From Chroococcidiopsidaceae cyanobacterium CP_BM_RX_35 (GTDB lineage Bacteria; Cyanobacteriota; Cyanobacteriia; Cyanobacteriales; Chroococcidiopsidaceae), in NCBI GenBank assembly GCA_019242465.1, contig JAFAVL010000056.1, forward strand, positions 1 through 6,559: a stretch of 6,559 nucleotides of DNA, given 5' to 3'. Shown here piece after piece: positions 5,992 through 6,559 of the stretch. The notes below the pieces were generated by a model that was given only the letters and a program-made list of their open reading frames with translations, ran no database searches and had not been told where the DNA came from. Made by a program: the position numbers and the translations under genes. How positions within the stretch are numbered: the stretch's first letter is position 1; every line of letters starts with the position of its first letter.

Positions 5992-6477
5992 GTGGCAAGT
6001 GTGGAGGAGATTTTGACCTTCTGGTTTGGTTTGCCTGGTGAACCTATCTATGGGAAACCGCGTGCTTGCTGGTTTAGAAAAAAACTAAAATTCGATCAAG
6101 AAGTGCGCGACCGTTTTCTAGATGTCTATCACAAAGCTGTGCTTGGACAATTGGATATTTGGTATGCTTCATCCCAGAGCTGTTTGGCACTGATTCTTCT
6201 GTTCGATCAATTTCCCCGCAACATGTTTCGCGGTACAGCTCAAGCCTTTGCAACCGGTTCTCAGGCGATCACCGCAGCTGAACGTGCTATTACTATGGGT
6301 TTCGACCACGAACTAATAACGGTACAGCGTTGGTTTATCTACTTACCTTTCGAGCATAGTGAAAATCTTGCCCATCAGCGCCGCTCGGTTGAGTTGTTTT
6401 CTAATTTGAGTGAAAACTCAGATCCGACAACAACAATTGATGTCGCTATCCGGCACTTAGCAATGGAAGCGTATTAA
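5992..6477 (+). CDS. DUF924 family protein, C-terminally shortened (GTG start)
   Basis: This 161-residue protein of the DUF924 family is soluble, with an all-helical TPR-like fold in known relatives and no established reaction. Hallmarks are EEILTFWFGLPG (5-16), the block CLALILLFDQFPRNMFRGT (64-82) and VQRWFIYLPFEHSENLAHQRRSVELF written here in part as QRWFIYLPFEHSEN (111-124). Family members usually continue past the RHL/RHxxVI segment into a conserved RFGRFPHRN block to reach about 180-200 residues. Here the frame ends at RHLAMEAY, and no other frame downstream restores that block, so the gene looks 3'-truncated or recombined. The start is GTG at 5992 (or GTG at 6001): an in-frame TAA lies at 5986-5988, and the nearby ATG at 5978 is in another frame. 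No clear ribosome binding site is present. Confidence 0.82.
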   Translation: MASVEEILTFWFGLPGEPIYGKPRACWFRKKLKFDQEVRDRFLDVYHKAVLGQLDIWYASSQSCLALILLFDQFPRNMFRGTAQAFATGSQAITAAERAITMGFDHELITVQRWFIYLPFEHSENLAHQRRSVELFSNLSENSDPTTTIDVAIRHLAMEAY

Positions 6478-6488
6478 ATCAGCATGAT

Positions 6489-6531
6489 TTAGGATTCTTG
6501 TGATATCCTAACTCTCATGGGATAGTGGGAG
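6489..6531 (+). other. Two small hairpins after the DUF924 gene
   Basis: TTAGGAT (6489-6495) and ATCCTAA (6505-6511) form a perfect 7-bp stem with a 9-nt loop. ACTCTCA and TGGGAGT (within 6510-6531) can form an alternative second stem with one G-U pair. There is no U-run. They may be terminator-like or the edge of whatever sequence truncated the gene. The last 28 nt of the window show nothing recognisable. Confidence 0.3.
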
Positions 6532-6559
6532 TCAAAGCTGAATTCCTGCTGTAAATTTT

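Overview
This window looks like ordinary chromosomal DNA from a cyanobacterium. The evidence is three exact HIP1 octamers (GCGATCGC), G-rich GGGAGCAGGGG-type intergenic repeats, and several protein families common in cyanobacteria: a TauE/SafE permease paired with a DUF1634 protein, a short N-terminal helical domain joined to a 2TM domain, a second-type GyrA/ParC subunit and a DUF924 protein. The repeats and protein style recall Chroococcidiopsis- or Nostoc-like genomes, but the genus cannot be fixed from sequence alone. I see no tRNA, rRNA, CRISPR array, transposase or phage gene.

Layout. Positions 1-356 (+) hold the end, or all, of an unrecognised small protein whose frame is open to the window edge. 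Positions 364-1585 (-) are a two-gene operon: the TauE/SafE permease (GTG start) and, 1 nt after its stop, the DUF1634 membrane protein. Positions 1767-2264 (+) encode a 2TM-domain protein, which converges on a large minus-strand gene (2318-4813) for a type IIA topoisomerase A subunit. A 53-nt G-rich gap separates those two. A 586-nt non-coding region (4814-5399) follows; it holds a strong extended -10 element and a GC-rich 45-bp tandem repeat. Next come a stand-alone response-regulator receiver protein (5400-5843), a second G-rich repeat block that runs into the end of that gene, and a DUF924 gene (5992-6477) behind a promoter with a near-perfect palindrome.

How the genes relate. Only the TauE/DUF1634 pair is a clear functional unit, probably for transport of a small sulfur-containing or carboxylate anion. 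The other genes are singly transcribed neighbours with no evident common pathway.

I do not see a convincing new multi-gene system. The points most worth checking are the palindromic, partly LexA-box-like operator before DUF924; the missing C-terminal block of that DUF924 protein; the topoisomerase A subunit, which lacks a recognisable GyrA box and has Gln/Glu at the two main quinolone-contact positions; the orphan extended -10 promoter facing about 455 nt of non-coding sequence; and the tandem palindromic repeat inside that region.
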